64,000 nucleotides of DNA from Bagarius yarrelli (Eukaryota > Chordata > Actinopteri > Siluriformes > Sisoridae): positions 763,501-827,500 of the forward strand of contig VCAZ01000041.1 in NCBI GenBank assembly GCA_005784505.1. The letters run 5' to 3'. The notes under the pieces were generated by a model, which was not told the DNA's origin, searched no databases, and was given only the letters and a program-made list of their open reading frames with translations. Positions 25,235-38,677 of the stretch are shown one piece after another. The position numbers were made by a program, and so were the translations under genes. The stretch's first letter is position 1; each line of letters opens with the position of its first letter.

Positions 25235-28200
25235 GCTTAAGTTATATGCATTTGGCATATCAGTGCATCATTTCTCCTCAGTCTCTGGTCTCTGCTTCCC
25301 TGTAGGTGCTTGTGACCTACTTTACTCACCCTGTCTGACTGACTCATGCGCCATGTTTAAGTGTGTAACTGTGGGTGATTGTGTGTGCTAATGTGAGCAC
25401 ATAAATATATTACGACTCTTTTTATGTATTTCCTGCTGATGCCATTTATATAATGTAATAAATGTACAATCCATGTGCTTTTGTTTATGTTTTATGCTTG
25501 GACTGTCTGTGGTTTATTACATTTACATCCATGGCATTAGGCAGACGCCCTGATCCAGAGCAACACACTTTCAAACAGCATAAATTACAATTCTTTATTT
25601 GTTTTTCTCACTTTTTGCTTCGTTTTCTTAGATTTGCTGAAATCTCTAAGCGTAGCAGTGGATTTGATCACAGCCCACTTCAGTTCCTGCACAGATCCTG
25701 ATGAGAAGGTAGTTTTAGATTTTCAACCTCACTCATGAAATTCAAAAGGTTACAGCAACACTAAACGTATCCCACCGAGACACAATTAGCGCTGGTTTAT
25801 CTTAATCCCAAGTCCCGTTCCAGTCTAGCAGTTGATCTAATGGGCTAATGGATCCATTCTGTTGGATTTTATTCATTTAATAGTGAACTGTGCTGTAATC
25901 TGGTTACAGTTTAGACTGGGGAACAGCTCAGTGTGTCCCCGAATCGGTCAACTGGTCCTAGATGAACTTTGCCCTGCTTTCCAAAACATTCTTCAGGACG
26001 GACTGAAGCCTTTCAAGCTGGATTTGATTGTTGGACGACGTAGTAATAAGCCGTGGAGCGTTGTGGAGGCATCGACGCAACCAGGTTTGAGACTGTTAGT
26101 TAGAAAAACTCAAAAATAATGACAAGCTTATAGTTTATAGACTGATTGAAGATCAAGTTTTTGTCAGTATAAGCTGAGTATATTTTTATTTAATATACTT
26201 GTCTACTTTTGATGTACTTTCATGAATGAAACCACTGTTCTAGAGGAATAAAACACATCTCTTTACATTGAGTTACAAAATTGTTTTTAGTCGAGTTGCG
26301 GTACAAATGGAGTCGACTTCAAAGTTTACAATTATAAACCGAAAAGTAGTCAATTGAGTCTAAAATCCTTAAAGCCACAATGAAATTGATTCTTTAACTA
26401 AATAAAATAAACTTTATGTAGACTTGGTAAAGATAAAGATGTTACAAATAACTTCTTTTTATTGTTTTATGTTTTTACTTCAACGATTAGATGTGCTAAT
26501 TAGATCTTAGATCAGATGTTAGATCATTGATTGTTTTTTTTTAAACCTATAAACCTTATTGACAAAAACTAATATGTTTAAAGCAGAAATCAAAATTTAT
26601 GATCGAGCAGAAATATCTCAAAGCTGCAAGAAGCGATGACGGTGCCAAGCATTTTAATTGACTAAAGAGAACGACACACCATGGTCTTTTTTTTAAATAG
26701 CAGTTTTATATAGAAAGAAAACCTTTTCCTTTCAGGTCCGTCCACCCGCATGCTGCACAGTCTGGTCTCAGTCGTTAAAAAGTGCTCCAAATTGACCAAC
26801 CACATTATGAGGCTTAATGCCTTCTTCTTAGGTCTACTGAAGTAAGTCCTAAAGAAATTATACATTTAACTTTCAGTACAAATGAAAAAAAATGTTTTGT
26901 TGTGATTATTATACTGTTTTCCAGCTTGTCTGCTTTGGATTTGTGGTTTTGGCACCTGCACACCTGCGTAGGTAAGACCTTAATGTACTGTATTTGTGTT
27001 GGAGATCCCAGTGCTAGAGATGTTCAGATTTTTATATCTAGGTAATGTAAATCTTTACTTACTTGTCTGGTGTTGTGTATTACATCTTGAAGTGGTAGCT
27101 CAGTGGTTAAGGTGTTAGACTACTGATTGAATGATTGTAAGTTAAAATCCCAGCACCACCAAACTGCTACTGCTGGACCCTTAAGGAAGGCCCCTAATCC
27201 CTAACTGCTCAGTCAGATATAAACTTAGACAAATGTTGGTCACCCTGGATAAAGAGTGTCTGCTAATTCAGTGTCTGCACCACTTAATTAAAACTACCAA
27301 TCAAACAGTGTTCCAGCTGTGGGTGGAGCTTATAATAACGCCAGAAATTTGTCAAACAAACGCTTTAAAGTAAGTAGTCATATGTGTTGCATGTTAATTT
27401 TGCAAATCATATTTTGTGTCAACACATTTTCTCTCACAGAGGTAATTGCGGAGTACTACCACCCCTGGGCTCTCCTAGCCTTGTCACAGGATCCGGTGTA
27501 TAAATCTCTGTTTCAGGAGCTCCTCCTCATGCTCCAGCCACTCTCTGAGTTGCCCTTTGACCTCCACTTGCTTTCTGAGTCAAGACTCGAAAGAAGACAA
27601 GTGCAGAACCAGCTGTTTATCCAACCGTCAAGCTTTTTTTCTGGCTACACAGTACTAAAGACGCATACCAGGCAGAACAGTAACAGACAACTGGAAAGAT
27701 CTAAACTGAAGGAAAAAAGGGAACCATCACGTAGTTCAAACATACACAAGATCCTCCAAGGCTGTGGAGTCGGGGTTTCCAGACAGTCTACTAGACAAGC
27801 AGAGCCGGAATCTTCAGTTTGTTTAAAAAAGAAGAGTCCTGGATGGTGGCTGAGCATAGACACTGATCATGTGATGGACGCAGAGCGATCTGTTGCTTAT
27901 GAAAGAGATGATGTCAGAAGAAAAGAAGAGCTCTCAGTGAGGAATTTTGAGGAAAAAATGGAGCTTCGCTGGGCTCGATTATTTGGTTCAGGAAACTGCA
28001 GTCCAGTGAAAGTGGAGAATTCACAACAGAACATCAAGCAAATCCAGAGAATCAGGTGAGTACTGTACTAAAAATGGAGCAGAGTGGAGATCTTCAGTCA
28101 TACGCATTTATAATTTTATGTCACTTCTTAAAGCTGAGATCGCAATTTTTTCTGCAGGCCGCCTTCACAATGGCTCCAACTTGGAGCATTAAAAATGGAC

Positions 28201-28251
28201 CAGTTGGCCCAATCTGTGTGGAACACAAACAAGAGAGGAACCTTATTCTAA
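22198..28251 (+). CDS. rusc2: RUSC2 (iporin) homologue, RUN-domain adaptor, without the C-terminal SH3 domain
   Basis: RUSC2 is a cytoplasmic adaptor in vesicle traffic that binds Rab1/Rab35 and AP-4 related machinery in mammals. Exons: 22198-23328, 23418-23862, 24286-24891, 24990-25118, 25632-25708, 25910-26084, 26736-26841, 26925-26971, 27440-28055, 28158-28251; phases join to 1141 aa (human is about 1.5 kaa). Conserved blocks in human order: an N-terminal GDTMIVQHNPL, the SDSSCNSSDGVLV block, YYKLVTCDLSSQS, LSCP...TSFAELA, AIQPFV, then IDLLQRK opening the RUN domain (about 765-945, with LGNSSV and PWSVVEASTQ). After the RUN domain comes WARLFGSG and PPSQWLQLG...LAQSV, where the human protein continues into an SH3 domain; here a TAA follows nine codons later. 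The start fits the human N-terminus. The linker is shorter and more divergent than in mammals. RUSC1 is excluded because the long N-terminal blocks are RUSC2-like and cimip2b lies next door. Confidence 0.92.
25170..25234 (+). repeat. (TATC)n microsatellite
   Basis: About 16 copies in rusc2 intron 4. Confidence 0.97.
27092..27275 (+). mobile_element. tRNA-derived SINE (mermaid-like), nearly full length
   Basis: GTGGTAGCTCAGTGGTTAAGG (A box), CCCAGCACCACCAAACTGC, GGCCCCTAATCCCTAACTGC and the tail CACCCTGGATAAAGAGTGTC. In rusc2 intron 8, about 165 bases before exon 9. Confidence 0.8.
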
Positions 28252-28504
28252 CCTCAACTGCAACAATGACTTTAACTTAAGCATTCAGAACATTTAGTTA
28301 ATCAACCTGCAAACAAGGACCTGTAAAGAGAGGCACAACCTCTGAGAAGCACGGCTAACCTAAAGCGGTATTTGAAGATGTTTAGTTTTTCCACAAAACA
28401 AAAAAAATATATCCGATTTTTTTTTATCAGTCATGTAGCTTTCCTGTCTTTTACAGTAGTAGCCAATATTTCCAAATCATAAGGTACATTAAATATTTAA
28501 AGCA

Positions 28505-28790
28505 GAGGTTTTAGCCTAGGAAAGTAATAGCTCTGGGTGTTGGACTGCTGACTGGAAGATCATGGGTTCATTACCTACCAAGCTGCCACAAGCAAGACCC
28601 TTAACCCTCAACTGCTCAAATTAAATAATAAAAAAATAATATAATATAAATATAAGTCACTCTGCATATGAGGCAGTGGTAGGTGAGCTCAAATCCCAGA
28701 ACCCCCAAGCTGCCACTGCTGGGTTTTTGAGCAAGGACGTAAAAACTTTTAACCACTCAGTTGTTAGTCACTCTGGACTCGCCGACTACC
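28505..28790 (+). mobile_element. Two broken mermaid-like SINE copies
   Basis: First at about 28510-28625 (GTGTTGGACTGCTGACTGG...CAAGACCCTTAACCCTCAACTG), second at about 28670-28775 (AAGCTGCCACTGCTGGG...AACCACTCAG). Both lie behind the rusc2 stop, so they would be in its 3' UTR if the gene uses the polyA signals at 29759 or 29933. Confidence 0.6.
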
Positions 28791-29205
28791 ATACTACATA
28801 GTAAGTGAGGCGAATAGTACTGTATGTCCCGAATGCTTAGGATTTTAAAGTATACATACAATTGATACTTTATTGTCACATGATCCCGCAGGAGAGACGA
28901 CTCTCCATATGAGGAAGCGAAAAAGCGGCGCCGTGACACAACCGTCAAGTGCTTTAAGTAGCTTGTTGCTTGTAGTTTAATTGCACTTAATTTAAGTTAA
29001 ACATTAACCAACTTTAAATTTGTTCTGCTGTGAAGTCATATATCATGTGATAATATTAACAAAGCGGCTGTAGTAAGTCTAAATTTCAATCCTACTACCT
29101 GTAACTATACTACAAGAGCATACTTTTTATATAGAATTGTCAGAAAATACTAACTAACCTAAATGTAGTACATACTTATACTACTAATAATATGTAATTT
29201 CAGAT
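28780..29205. mobile_element. MITE-like element with catactac-type ends (copy 2)
   Basis: Shares CCAACTTTAAATTTG, a CTGCTGTGAAGTC motif and CCTACTACCTGTA with the copy at 7500-7812. Bounded by CATACTACATAGTA and TACTAATAATATG. Non-coding. Confidence 0.5.
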
Positions 29206-30069
29206 GGTTTTTAGGGTTTTTCCTAGATGTCCCATTGTTCTTTAGCGTGACAATTATACAAGCCATGCTTACTGTATCTATCTATATTATATTGTATTTA
29301 ATCTATATTTAGCATTTTTAACTATCATTTATGCTAATTTATAAGTAAAATGTACTGTCAATATTGCAGGTTCAGTATTAAGAGATACGACTTTTCTTAT
29401 GAACGATCTTGCTCTGTGGAGATGTTTGATTCTGATCTCTGAACTCGACAGGGTAAAAGTAAGCAGAGTTTGGGGGGTTTCCTGTATTTTCTATGTATTA
29501 AATTGTCAAATCAAATGACAGAATGAAGTCTCAGGCATATATTTTATTAGATATTAATAGGCCGTTTCAGTGCAGTGTTGTAGTAGAAGTTACATTTGTC
29601 TCTTACTATTGAACTGATGAACTGGGTGATATCAGGATACACAATGACGAGTGTGACAAGGATGTGTACAGAATCCTACATGACAATTCGTTTTTAAACT
29701 CGAAGATTTTAGTTTTTTTTTAAAGCACAAATGGATTAAACCCGATCTGTGTAGTTCCAAATAAAACCTTCGACCTTACAGTTATTTAAATTCTGTGCTA
29801 TATTCTATTTTTTACTTTCTTGGGTTTTCTATTTTTTTCTTTTCTCTGCACCAGAAGGGTTTGTCCTTTGTTGTTAATAATATGTTAATAAGAGTCTTGC
29901 TGAATCTTCTTTAATCCACTTTAATAAAGTTAACGGTTATCAGTCAATCTGGCTTTAATCTGGTGTTTAATCTGGCGTTAATCTGGCTGTGTGTGCATTC
30001 CACATCCCGTTAATTTAATGTTGCGTTTCTTTTTATTTATGTAAAGTTGCATTTTGTACTACTTCATTG

Positions 30070-30100
<31 letters not shown>

Positions 30101-30826
30101 ATTAAGGGTAAAAATGTAAACATTTTAATACAATGTCTTCATTCTACTTTATGTCGTTGGCTCGTCGCTCTTCACAATGCAATGGCACAATGATGTTGGA
30201 GCCTGAAAAAAACTTTCAAGAAAATATCAAGAAAAAGTATCCAATTATAAAAACCAATTATCGGTCGATCTGTAGTTTTTATTAATGTGCCTATTCTTAA
30301 TAACAGAATACACAAGGAACTGTATAGTGGAAGTTCCATAAAAATGGATGGAAATGTGTGTAATCATTAATACAGTACAGTTTCCATGGTTCTCGGGCAC
30401 ATGACCATATTATTTTTAAGAGAGCCCGCTAAAGACTGGCTATGGCTAATATACTAAACTAAACTTCTAAAAGAGCATGAAAGGTGTTTAAATGAAAAAA
30501 GTTTTGTCGTCCTAATAAGTTAAAGGTGACACATACCTGTGGTGTAAGAAAAAGGAGAAATACTGCTGTGGGATGTGCTGATTTTGCAAAATAGTCAATA
30601 ATAGTCAATACTATTATATTTCAACAGCACACATACAACCATCTAATTCTATCCACATAATATAATTTATTCAAATAAATGTTTATATGGTTAAATAGCA
30701 AAGTAAAAACGACATTCATTAAAATTATTGATATTATTAATTATAAGTTTAAAGCAACTAAATATTATAAAACATTTGGAGAAGCACTTTAATTTTTGTA
30801 TTTCATTAATTTCCTCCTATTATACA

Positions 30827-30891
<65 letters not shown>

Positions 30892-31800
30892 CACATTAAG
30901 CGATTATTAAATCAGCTGATCGTATAGCAGCAAACCAATGCATTAATTTATGTAGGTACGAGCCAACAGCTTTAAATAATTTCTTTAATTAATTTCTAAA
31001 ATTTAATTTTTTTTAATATTTGACTGTCTAGAAATTCTGTTTTCTTTTGAATTCTTGTTCTGCTGACGTGGTTACCTGTTTCTGTAGCTTATCCACCTCC
31101 AAGTTTAACATTTTCTTGTGTTCCGAGATGTTTTTTTTTCATTTTCTGCTCATTACGATTGTAAAAAATAAATATTTTAGTTAATGTATTATTTTCTTTG
31201 GCTAAGTCATTAGATCCAGCTGTTTTTATTCTTTGCCGCCTTTTTTTTTGATGATCAAACTCGCCCATCTGGCATCAGCTACCATGCCACGGTTAAGGTC
31301 ACAAAGATCAGAACTTTAATGTAAACAAGTTTGATGTAAACATAATTTAAAGCTTTTACTAAACTTTTTACTCTCATGATTGTATTATTGTGCTGCTGTC
31401 ACACGATTGGCTGATTGGATAATCGCACGAACATGTGCTTAAAGCCGATGTATATTTTGTATGAGATCTTTTTGGCGCCTCTTTTCTTATGAGATTGAAG
31501 TGATGATAAAACTAATTATACTGTAAGTGTATCAGTGATTCTTTGGAGGGATTTTTTGCGAAATGTATGACAAAATATAAAAAATACAATGACATTATAA
31601 GAGAATATTGTTAAATACCTGTACATTCCAGCTGAGTGAATGAACGATTATTAGTGTCTTCAGCACCCCGGAGTCAAAGATATTATCAAAAGACTATAAT
31701 TAGTATCTATATCTGCTGTGTGAACTGTGGGAATAGTTCATATATAAATAATAAAAAAAAAAAACCTCTATAAATGTTGTATTTTTTTTTAATTCCTATT
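29206..31800. other. rusc2-cimip2b intergenic region
   Basis: AT-rich, no gene seen. AATAAA at 29759-29764 and 29933-29938 could end rusc2. A CA run lies at 30077-30100 and a TA run at 30832-30887. Confidence 0.5.
30832..30887. repeat. (TA)n microsatellite
   Basis: About 28 TA units. Confidence 0.97.
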
Positions 31801-31806
31801 ATACAG

Positions 31807-31812
31807 TTTATT
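31807..31812 (-). promoter_or_regulatory. Polyadenylation signal of cimip2b
   Basis: TTTATT on the + strand (AATAAA on the - strand), 33 nt after the cimip2b stop. Confidence 0.65.
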
Positions 31813-31844
31813 TTGGGTCCTTTTAAAGCTCTGTGATTCGTCCC

Positions 31845-34800
31845 TCACGAGCTGATGGTCCTGCGTGTTACCAGATCCAAAGAGTTTCTGGTGAGCTCCC
31901 CGAACGTCTGTCCGTATAGAAACTTGTATCCTGTTGGCATGGCAACATGTCAGTGTAACCGAATAGAACTGACTGATCAGTGCAGCCCTGATCATCACCA
32001 CCGTCTGATTACATCAGTAATGCATTTGGTCACATATCAAAAACACGTAAAGGGGCATTTAGACATGTTTGGGCACTAAAATGACACACAGATAATAAAG
32101 GTGATATAAAACATGCAAGATTATAAAGAAATTATTCATTTAAGACATTTTCTTCAAACCAAATATAAGTTAAATGTAAACTCCAACGAGACAATAGTTC
32201 TATAATATACATAGAAAATAAGTATGAATGTAAAAATAATAAATCATTTTTTATGGTAAAATTAAAAATATTTAGTTTGAATTAGAATAAATATATTTTT
32301 AATATTGTAAAGTTTTTTATATGTTAAAATATTAATATTACAAATTATTTTAAATTAAAAATAAAGTTAAAAAGCACAGAAATAAATGAATCATGTTAAA
32401 ATAAATCAATATTTAGTTTATATTATGTGAAATTATGTAAAGGTTAAAAGGCACATGGAAATAAATGAATCGTGAAATTTGCGTCTGACATAATTAAAAA
32501 TGTACATTTACAATTTTCATGTCAAAAATCTGCATTTGTGAATATGAATGAATCGAATTACAATAAATCACATGAAAATAAATTTTGTACAAACAATATT
32601 CAGTGTCAAAATATCAAAATAGATTAATGCGGGAAAAGTACAAATAATCATTCGGAAAAATCAATTGTTAAAAATGTGAAAAATAAATTATGAAAATGGT
32701 GCACAAATCATGAAAGATAATCAACATTTAAAAGTACGAAAATTAACATCTGGACATAAATTATTCAGGTGTGCAAAGCAAATATAAAAATATACGTAAA
32801 AAATATTGTTTCTAATCGATTTTCTGTAAAATACTGTGTAAAAAATCGTAGTTATACACAGTTAAAATCATCATGCTAGCACCTATTTTGGTGTAACAGG
32901 CTACCGGTACCTGGTACGTGTCCGGTGTAGTGGGGCAGATGGCCCCGGTGTGTGCGTTGGATGCCGGCCGTTGATTCCTCACCGTCAGTGCTGTCTGTTC
33001 TTACGCCAGGTGCACTGAGACTCGCCTTCTTCTGCTTGCCAAACTGGATAAGTGCCCTGTTGGTAATGAAGGGAAAGCCGGAACCCATCAGGAACTTGGC
33101 TCTGGGGACGTAGCCTGTAAATCCTGCAAACACCCCGAGGTACAGAAAGTTTTATTATTTCCACACACACAATCAGAGCAGAGAAATTCTTTTCATTCAT
33201 ATATCACAACTTTGGAAGTTGAGGTCATGATAGAGCTGAAAGAATGTGGGGGGCCTTGCTCAGGGGCCCAGCTTAGTGACGCTGGAGCTTAAGTCTGGCG
33301 AATGCAGTATGAACAGAATACCCAGGGCTTGAATGTCAACAATGTCAAGTGAGTAAAACGGGCTGTGCTTTCAGGGTGGGAGGAGCTTAAACCGTCTTTC
33401 CTGTCAATCACAGCAACTAGGGGCGGACTTACATTTAACTCATTATGCAATGGGGGGGAAAGGCCTTGCTCAGGGGCCCAACAGTGGTGGCTTGGTGAAG
33501 CTAAGAATCGAACCCACAATCTTCAGATTGGTAGTGGAACCTCTTAATCTTGAGCCACCACTTTCCCACCTAACTATTAAGAGAGGTAATAAAACTTAAA
33601 AAACCAGGAGGACGTTTATTTAAAGTATGTATGAAATAGTAGTTTTCTATCATATTTCGCACGGTCAGGATATAACCATTAAAATGAAATGTTATTATTA
33701 ACATGCTCCACACCTGTAACAGTGGGTGGCGGTAATGCATCAAGTTAATATGCCAATATCATAACAATGGTATAAGAGAAGAAGAGGACTTCCTCATGCA
33801 CTTTTAGCTATAAAACTACCAACAGTAAGGCCGCGGGATGGCAAACCAAATCACAGCAACCAATAGGATTAACAGAGGACGGAACTTCCCTACATTATTA
33901 TTTTTCTATAATTAGAAGGGACAGGATTTTTTTTTTGTGTGCGTGTGGGACGGAGCTTCTTTGAAAATCCACTCTCTTGTTGCTTTGTTTGTGTGTTTGT
34001 GTGTGTTTCTTGCCTGAAATGAAGTACTTGTGTGGATCGCTGTCCTCCATGATATACGGCGAGCCCAGGGGCGTCCAGCTGTTCATGGATCTGTAGGGAA
34101 TGGGTTCTTTAGAGGTGGGAATCAGAGGAGTGTTCAGTGTTCGGGACTGGAGTGGAAAAAACAACACTTCATTATTGTTATTGTTAGTGGTGCTGAAACT
34201 ACTACTGTACTTCACAATCACATGAACACACACACATAACAAACACTCACATACTCTCCTGTGTATGTGACTGTGTATGTGAGTGTGTGCGAGTGTGTAC
34301 GAGTGTATGCGAGTGTGTATGTGACTGTATATGAGTGTGTATTTGAGTGTACTTGGCTGTTTGTGTGCAAGTGTAGAAGTGAATATGACTGTATGTGATT
34401 GTATCTGAGTGTGTATGCAAGTATATATGAGTGCATATGAGTGTGTGTATGTATGTGAGCATGTATGTGTGTGTGTGTGTGTGTGTGTATTGTAAAGTGT
34501 ATGTGTATGTGACTGTGAGTGTGTGACTGTGAGTGTGTGTGTGTATGTTTGTGTGAGTGTGTATGTGACTGTGTGTGTATGTCTAAATTGAAAGCGTGTG
34601 AAAGTCACACACAGTTTCCTGATTACAGACTGCGCATTACAGAGACTCTGATACTCAATCGCATCCATTCATAATTAAACATTAGCCACTCGATACCGCG
34701 ACGGTGGGGCAAAGCCGAAGGGTCAACGAGGGGTGACAAAGGTTACTTAAAGCCCTGTGTGTGTGTGTGCGTGTGTGTGTGTGTGTGTGTAAGTACCTTA

Positions 34801-37800
34801 ATGCCTGGAAAGGTTCGGTTGACTGCAGGAAGCGTGTCACCAGGCCGAATTCTTACCTTCTGCTCTGCATCAAACTCACATACGGCTTCTCGACATGTGT
34901 CTGAATACGACTTCGAGAAATAATTCTGTTTTCTGGGGATGAAACCTAAAAGTTAATAAACCAAGATGCAGTTTTAGTATCATAACGAGTATCATAACGT
35001 AATCTGGAATCTATAATCATGTTATAACATTTAATTCAAAGCTTTAATTCTTTATGTCGGTAGAAACTTTTCTTAATCCCATCTCTTCTTTACACACACA
35101 CACACACACACACTTCTTTACTCTTTCTCACTTTATTTACTGTCCTATTCGCTCAATAAAGGCAAAAATGCCTAAAAATATATAATAATAAAAAATTATA
35201 TATACTAAAAGCATTTTTTAAAAAGATCTTTTTAACTTTTCATGGACTACATGTATTATAAGCTATAATAACCTAGAAACCTCATTGGTGATAATGTTTT
35301 AGCCTATTAAAACAACCATTAAACCTCTTCTAAATCTGTTATGAGAAATTCTATAACCACGAATCTCTATGTTACAAACATCAATGTAGAAACTGTAGAA
35401 TTATTTCTCTTTGCTTAATTGATGATTAATTAGTTAATCTAGAAACATTATCATAACATTGTGGTTGTTATAACATGTCATAGACTATAATGACAAATAA
35501 AAGTTCTCGAGATTTTTATAACCTGTAAAAAATGTTATCATCTGTAAACTTTTCTCATCTCAAAAGGTTTATTCCCTGATTTATTTCTGATATACTGATT
35601 TTTTTTAACCTTTTTTTTAACTATTTACACCAGTATTTGGTAGACGTTCTTAACCAGAGTGAGTTACATTTATCTCATTTATACAACTGAGCAATTGGTG
35701 GTTAAGGCCCTTGCTCAGAGGCCCACTGTGGTGGCTTGGTGGTGCTGGGAATCAAACCCCGCTGTTTCTGGTAGCAGTCCAACACCTTAACCACTAAACC
35801 ACCACTTCCCACTTCTATGTTGTTATAAGTTATAACATACACCAGTAACTTGTCCGAGAGTCAAAGTTCTAACCTGTGTAGCCTGGTATCATCCTCAGCG
35901 GCGTCTTGCCCCGATCCGACCCTACCCTCCAGATCTCATCCTTTGTCCCCGTGTCCCCTTCTGTAGAAGGAGGCCATCCTGAACTTAGCACCAGTCTCTG
36001 AGAGCGTGAAATCTCGGGCGAGGTCAGGAGTTGAGCTGTAAGCTGACTGTACGGCTTCCCCATGTGAAATTTCAGCTGTGGACAGTAACCTGCATAACTG
36101 CATTATAACCACGTAACTGTGTTAGTACAGCAGTGACCATTTAAAAGAAATAATAATGATAAAAATCAACAAAAAACATTTTTGGAAGACTAAAAAACTA
36201 TTAATGAAGTTTAAAAGTATTGGCACCCCATTAATGAATGGCTTTAATCATTATTATTATTATTTATTAATGTGAACAGTTAAGCAAGCGGAAGATGAAA
36301 CGATCTCTAGAATCCATGAGGTTACAGGTGATGTATTTCCTTTATATTTTAAACAAAATCATTTCTTTATTTTCATCTCCTTCATCTGGGGCAGCACGAT
36401 GGCTTAGTGCTGTTCTGTTGCCTCACACCAGGAAGATTCCAGGTTTGTAACCCCTGCAGGGGTCTTTCTGTGTGCAGTTTGTTTGTTCTCCTCGTGTTTG
36501 TGTGGGTTCTCTGGTTTCATTCCACAGTCCAAAAACATGTATGTTAGGATGGATGGATTGATCAATGGATGGATGGATTGAGCTTTTACATTTTCAAAAT
36601 AACAGAAAAGGACTGGGGGTCACAGCAAAAATTTGGGTACTCTGCATAGTTAGTACCCAGTAGAACGCAAATGTTATAGCTTTTTGTAGCCAACCAAGAA
36701 CTCTTGTTTTAGGGGATTTTAACCCATTGTACCTCACAAAAGTCCTTCAGTTCTGTGAGCTTCTGGACCGTCTTGCAGGCACTGCTTTTTTAAGGTCTAT
36801 CCACAGATTTTCAATGATGTTTAGGTCAGGAAACTGACAAGGACCATGGCAGTAACCTCAGCTTGCGGCTCTTGGAGTAGTCCATCATGGATTTTGAGGT
36901 ATGTTTAGGAACATTATTCATTTGTGGAAGCCATCCTCTTTCCCAGTTTAGCTTTTTACAGATGGTGTTATGTTTGCTTCCAAAATTTGTTGAAACCATT
37001 ACAGTATTTCCCTCGCCATTGGCTGCAATACATTCCCAGACATGATCGATCCACTGCTATGCGTAACAGTTGGACTGGTGTTCTTTCCATGTAATTCTGT
37101 GTTCTCCAAACATATCTAGAGTCTACAGGATTTTTTTTCCCAAAATGCATCAGGCTTGTGGGAAATGTTCTTTTGCACAACTCAGACACTGAATTTAGTT
37201 ATAAAGACGCAGGAGATGCTTTCTTCTGATGACTCCTCCATGAATGACAAATTCGTGCAGATGGCGCTGAACAGTTGAACAGCGTACCACAACTCCAGAG
37301 CCTACCAGATCTTCCTGGAGGTCTTTTGCAGTCAAAGAGGGAGAGCCTGACTTGCTTTTCTAGCAATTCTTTTCTCTATCACCGTTTCTGTTAACTGATA
37401 TTTCTTAATTACATTTACATTTCTGGCATTCAGCAGACGCCGTTATCCAGAGTGACTTACATTTTTATCTCATTTATACAACTGAGCAATTGGGGACAGT
37501 GCTAACTGGGGTACTTGGTGCTGGAAATCAAACCCACAATCTTCTGGTTAACCATCCAACGCCCTCATTACTGCGCCACCACTTCCCACATTCTGAACTG
37601 AGGGAAATGGTATCTAAAACCACTTTGCTAGCTTCTCATAGCTTTCTCTTACTTTGTGGCTGTCAATTATTTTGAGTACTTTTTAAGTGAATAAGCCATG
37701 ACCCTGGTTATCGGAGTTATCTCCCAGGGTTCCTACTGTTTGCTGGGTTCTGCTTTCCCTTTTTTACTCTGATATTGTAGAAATGAAAAACACTACACCG

Positions 37801-38639
37801 ATATTGCTTAAAATATTTCAAAAGAGTGTTTAAATTTTTTAACTTTTTGGAGATCATTTTATCTTCCACTTGCTTTACTATTTACTAACAGAAATATGAC
37901 CAGGGGTGCGCAAACTTTCGCATGCCAGTGTACACATTTACATCATAACTAACAAAAATTGATGTTACAAATAATTATGGATTATAATAAATAGTAATTA
38001 ATAATAATCAATCAATTTGTATATTTAAGCCAAAATTCATTGATTTATCTTCTATACCCGCTTATTCCCTAATTCGGGGTCACAGGGATCTTCTGGAGTC
38101 TATCCCAGCCTGTCTCTGAAAGGGTGAAAGACAGGAGGGGGACACCCTGGACAGGTCATCAGTCCATCACTTACTCACACTCACTCCTGTGGGCAATTTA
38201 GAATCACCAATCAACCTAACATACATGTTTTTGGACTGTGGGAGGAAACCGGAGAACCCGGAGTAAAACCCACACAGATATAATACATTTTATTAATACT
38301 TAAGTAATAGTTATATTAATACTACTATAAATAATTATAATAATCGTAATCATCATCATCATCATCATCACCAGAAGCAGCGTATATATATTATATCATT
38401 TTATAATATAACATTACAAAAAATTGTACAAAAAACAATTCATAGAATTAATAGTTAATTAAATAATAATAATAATAATAATAATATACTAATAATAATA
38501 ATAATAATAATAATACATTTATTTGATGCTTATGAATAATAATAATCATAATAATAATAAATTGATGTAGGTTGAACCTTTACTGACCTTTAAAATGGTT
38601 GCTATTGGTTACAGTTAATTACATAAACTCTAATAACTA

Positions 38640-38677
<38 letters not shown>

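Larger units (their letters stand above)
36199..37932. mobile_element. Non-autonomous DNA transposon, about 1.7 kb, with short inverted ends
   Basis: Left end has AAAAGTATTGGCACCCC (about 36210); the reverse complement of the right end reads GAAAGTTTGCGCACCCC (about 37910-37926), so the two ends match as inverted repeats. The interior is non-coding text and is itself hit by a SINE (37410-37590) and a second SINE-like piece (36390-36590). The family name is not certain. In cimip2b intron 1. Confidence 0.6.

Noticed and set aside
25140..25240. Regular TATC array as a possible CRISPR-like array
   Set aside because: Pure tetranucleotide repeat without spacers, in a vertebrate genome.
31789..32001. 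70-codon - strand frame as an independent small gene
   Set aside because: Another frame of the same DNA is the last exon of cimip2b (GYKFLYGQTFGELT), which explains the region.
33898..34668. 256-codon open frame, - strand, Thr/His-rich
   Set aside because: Only its centre (34014-34146) is real, as cimip2b exon 4; the rest is intron minisatellite.
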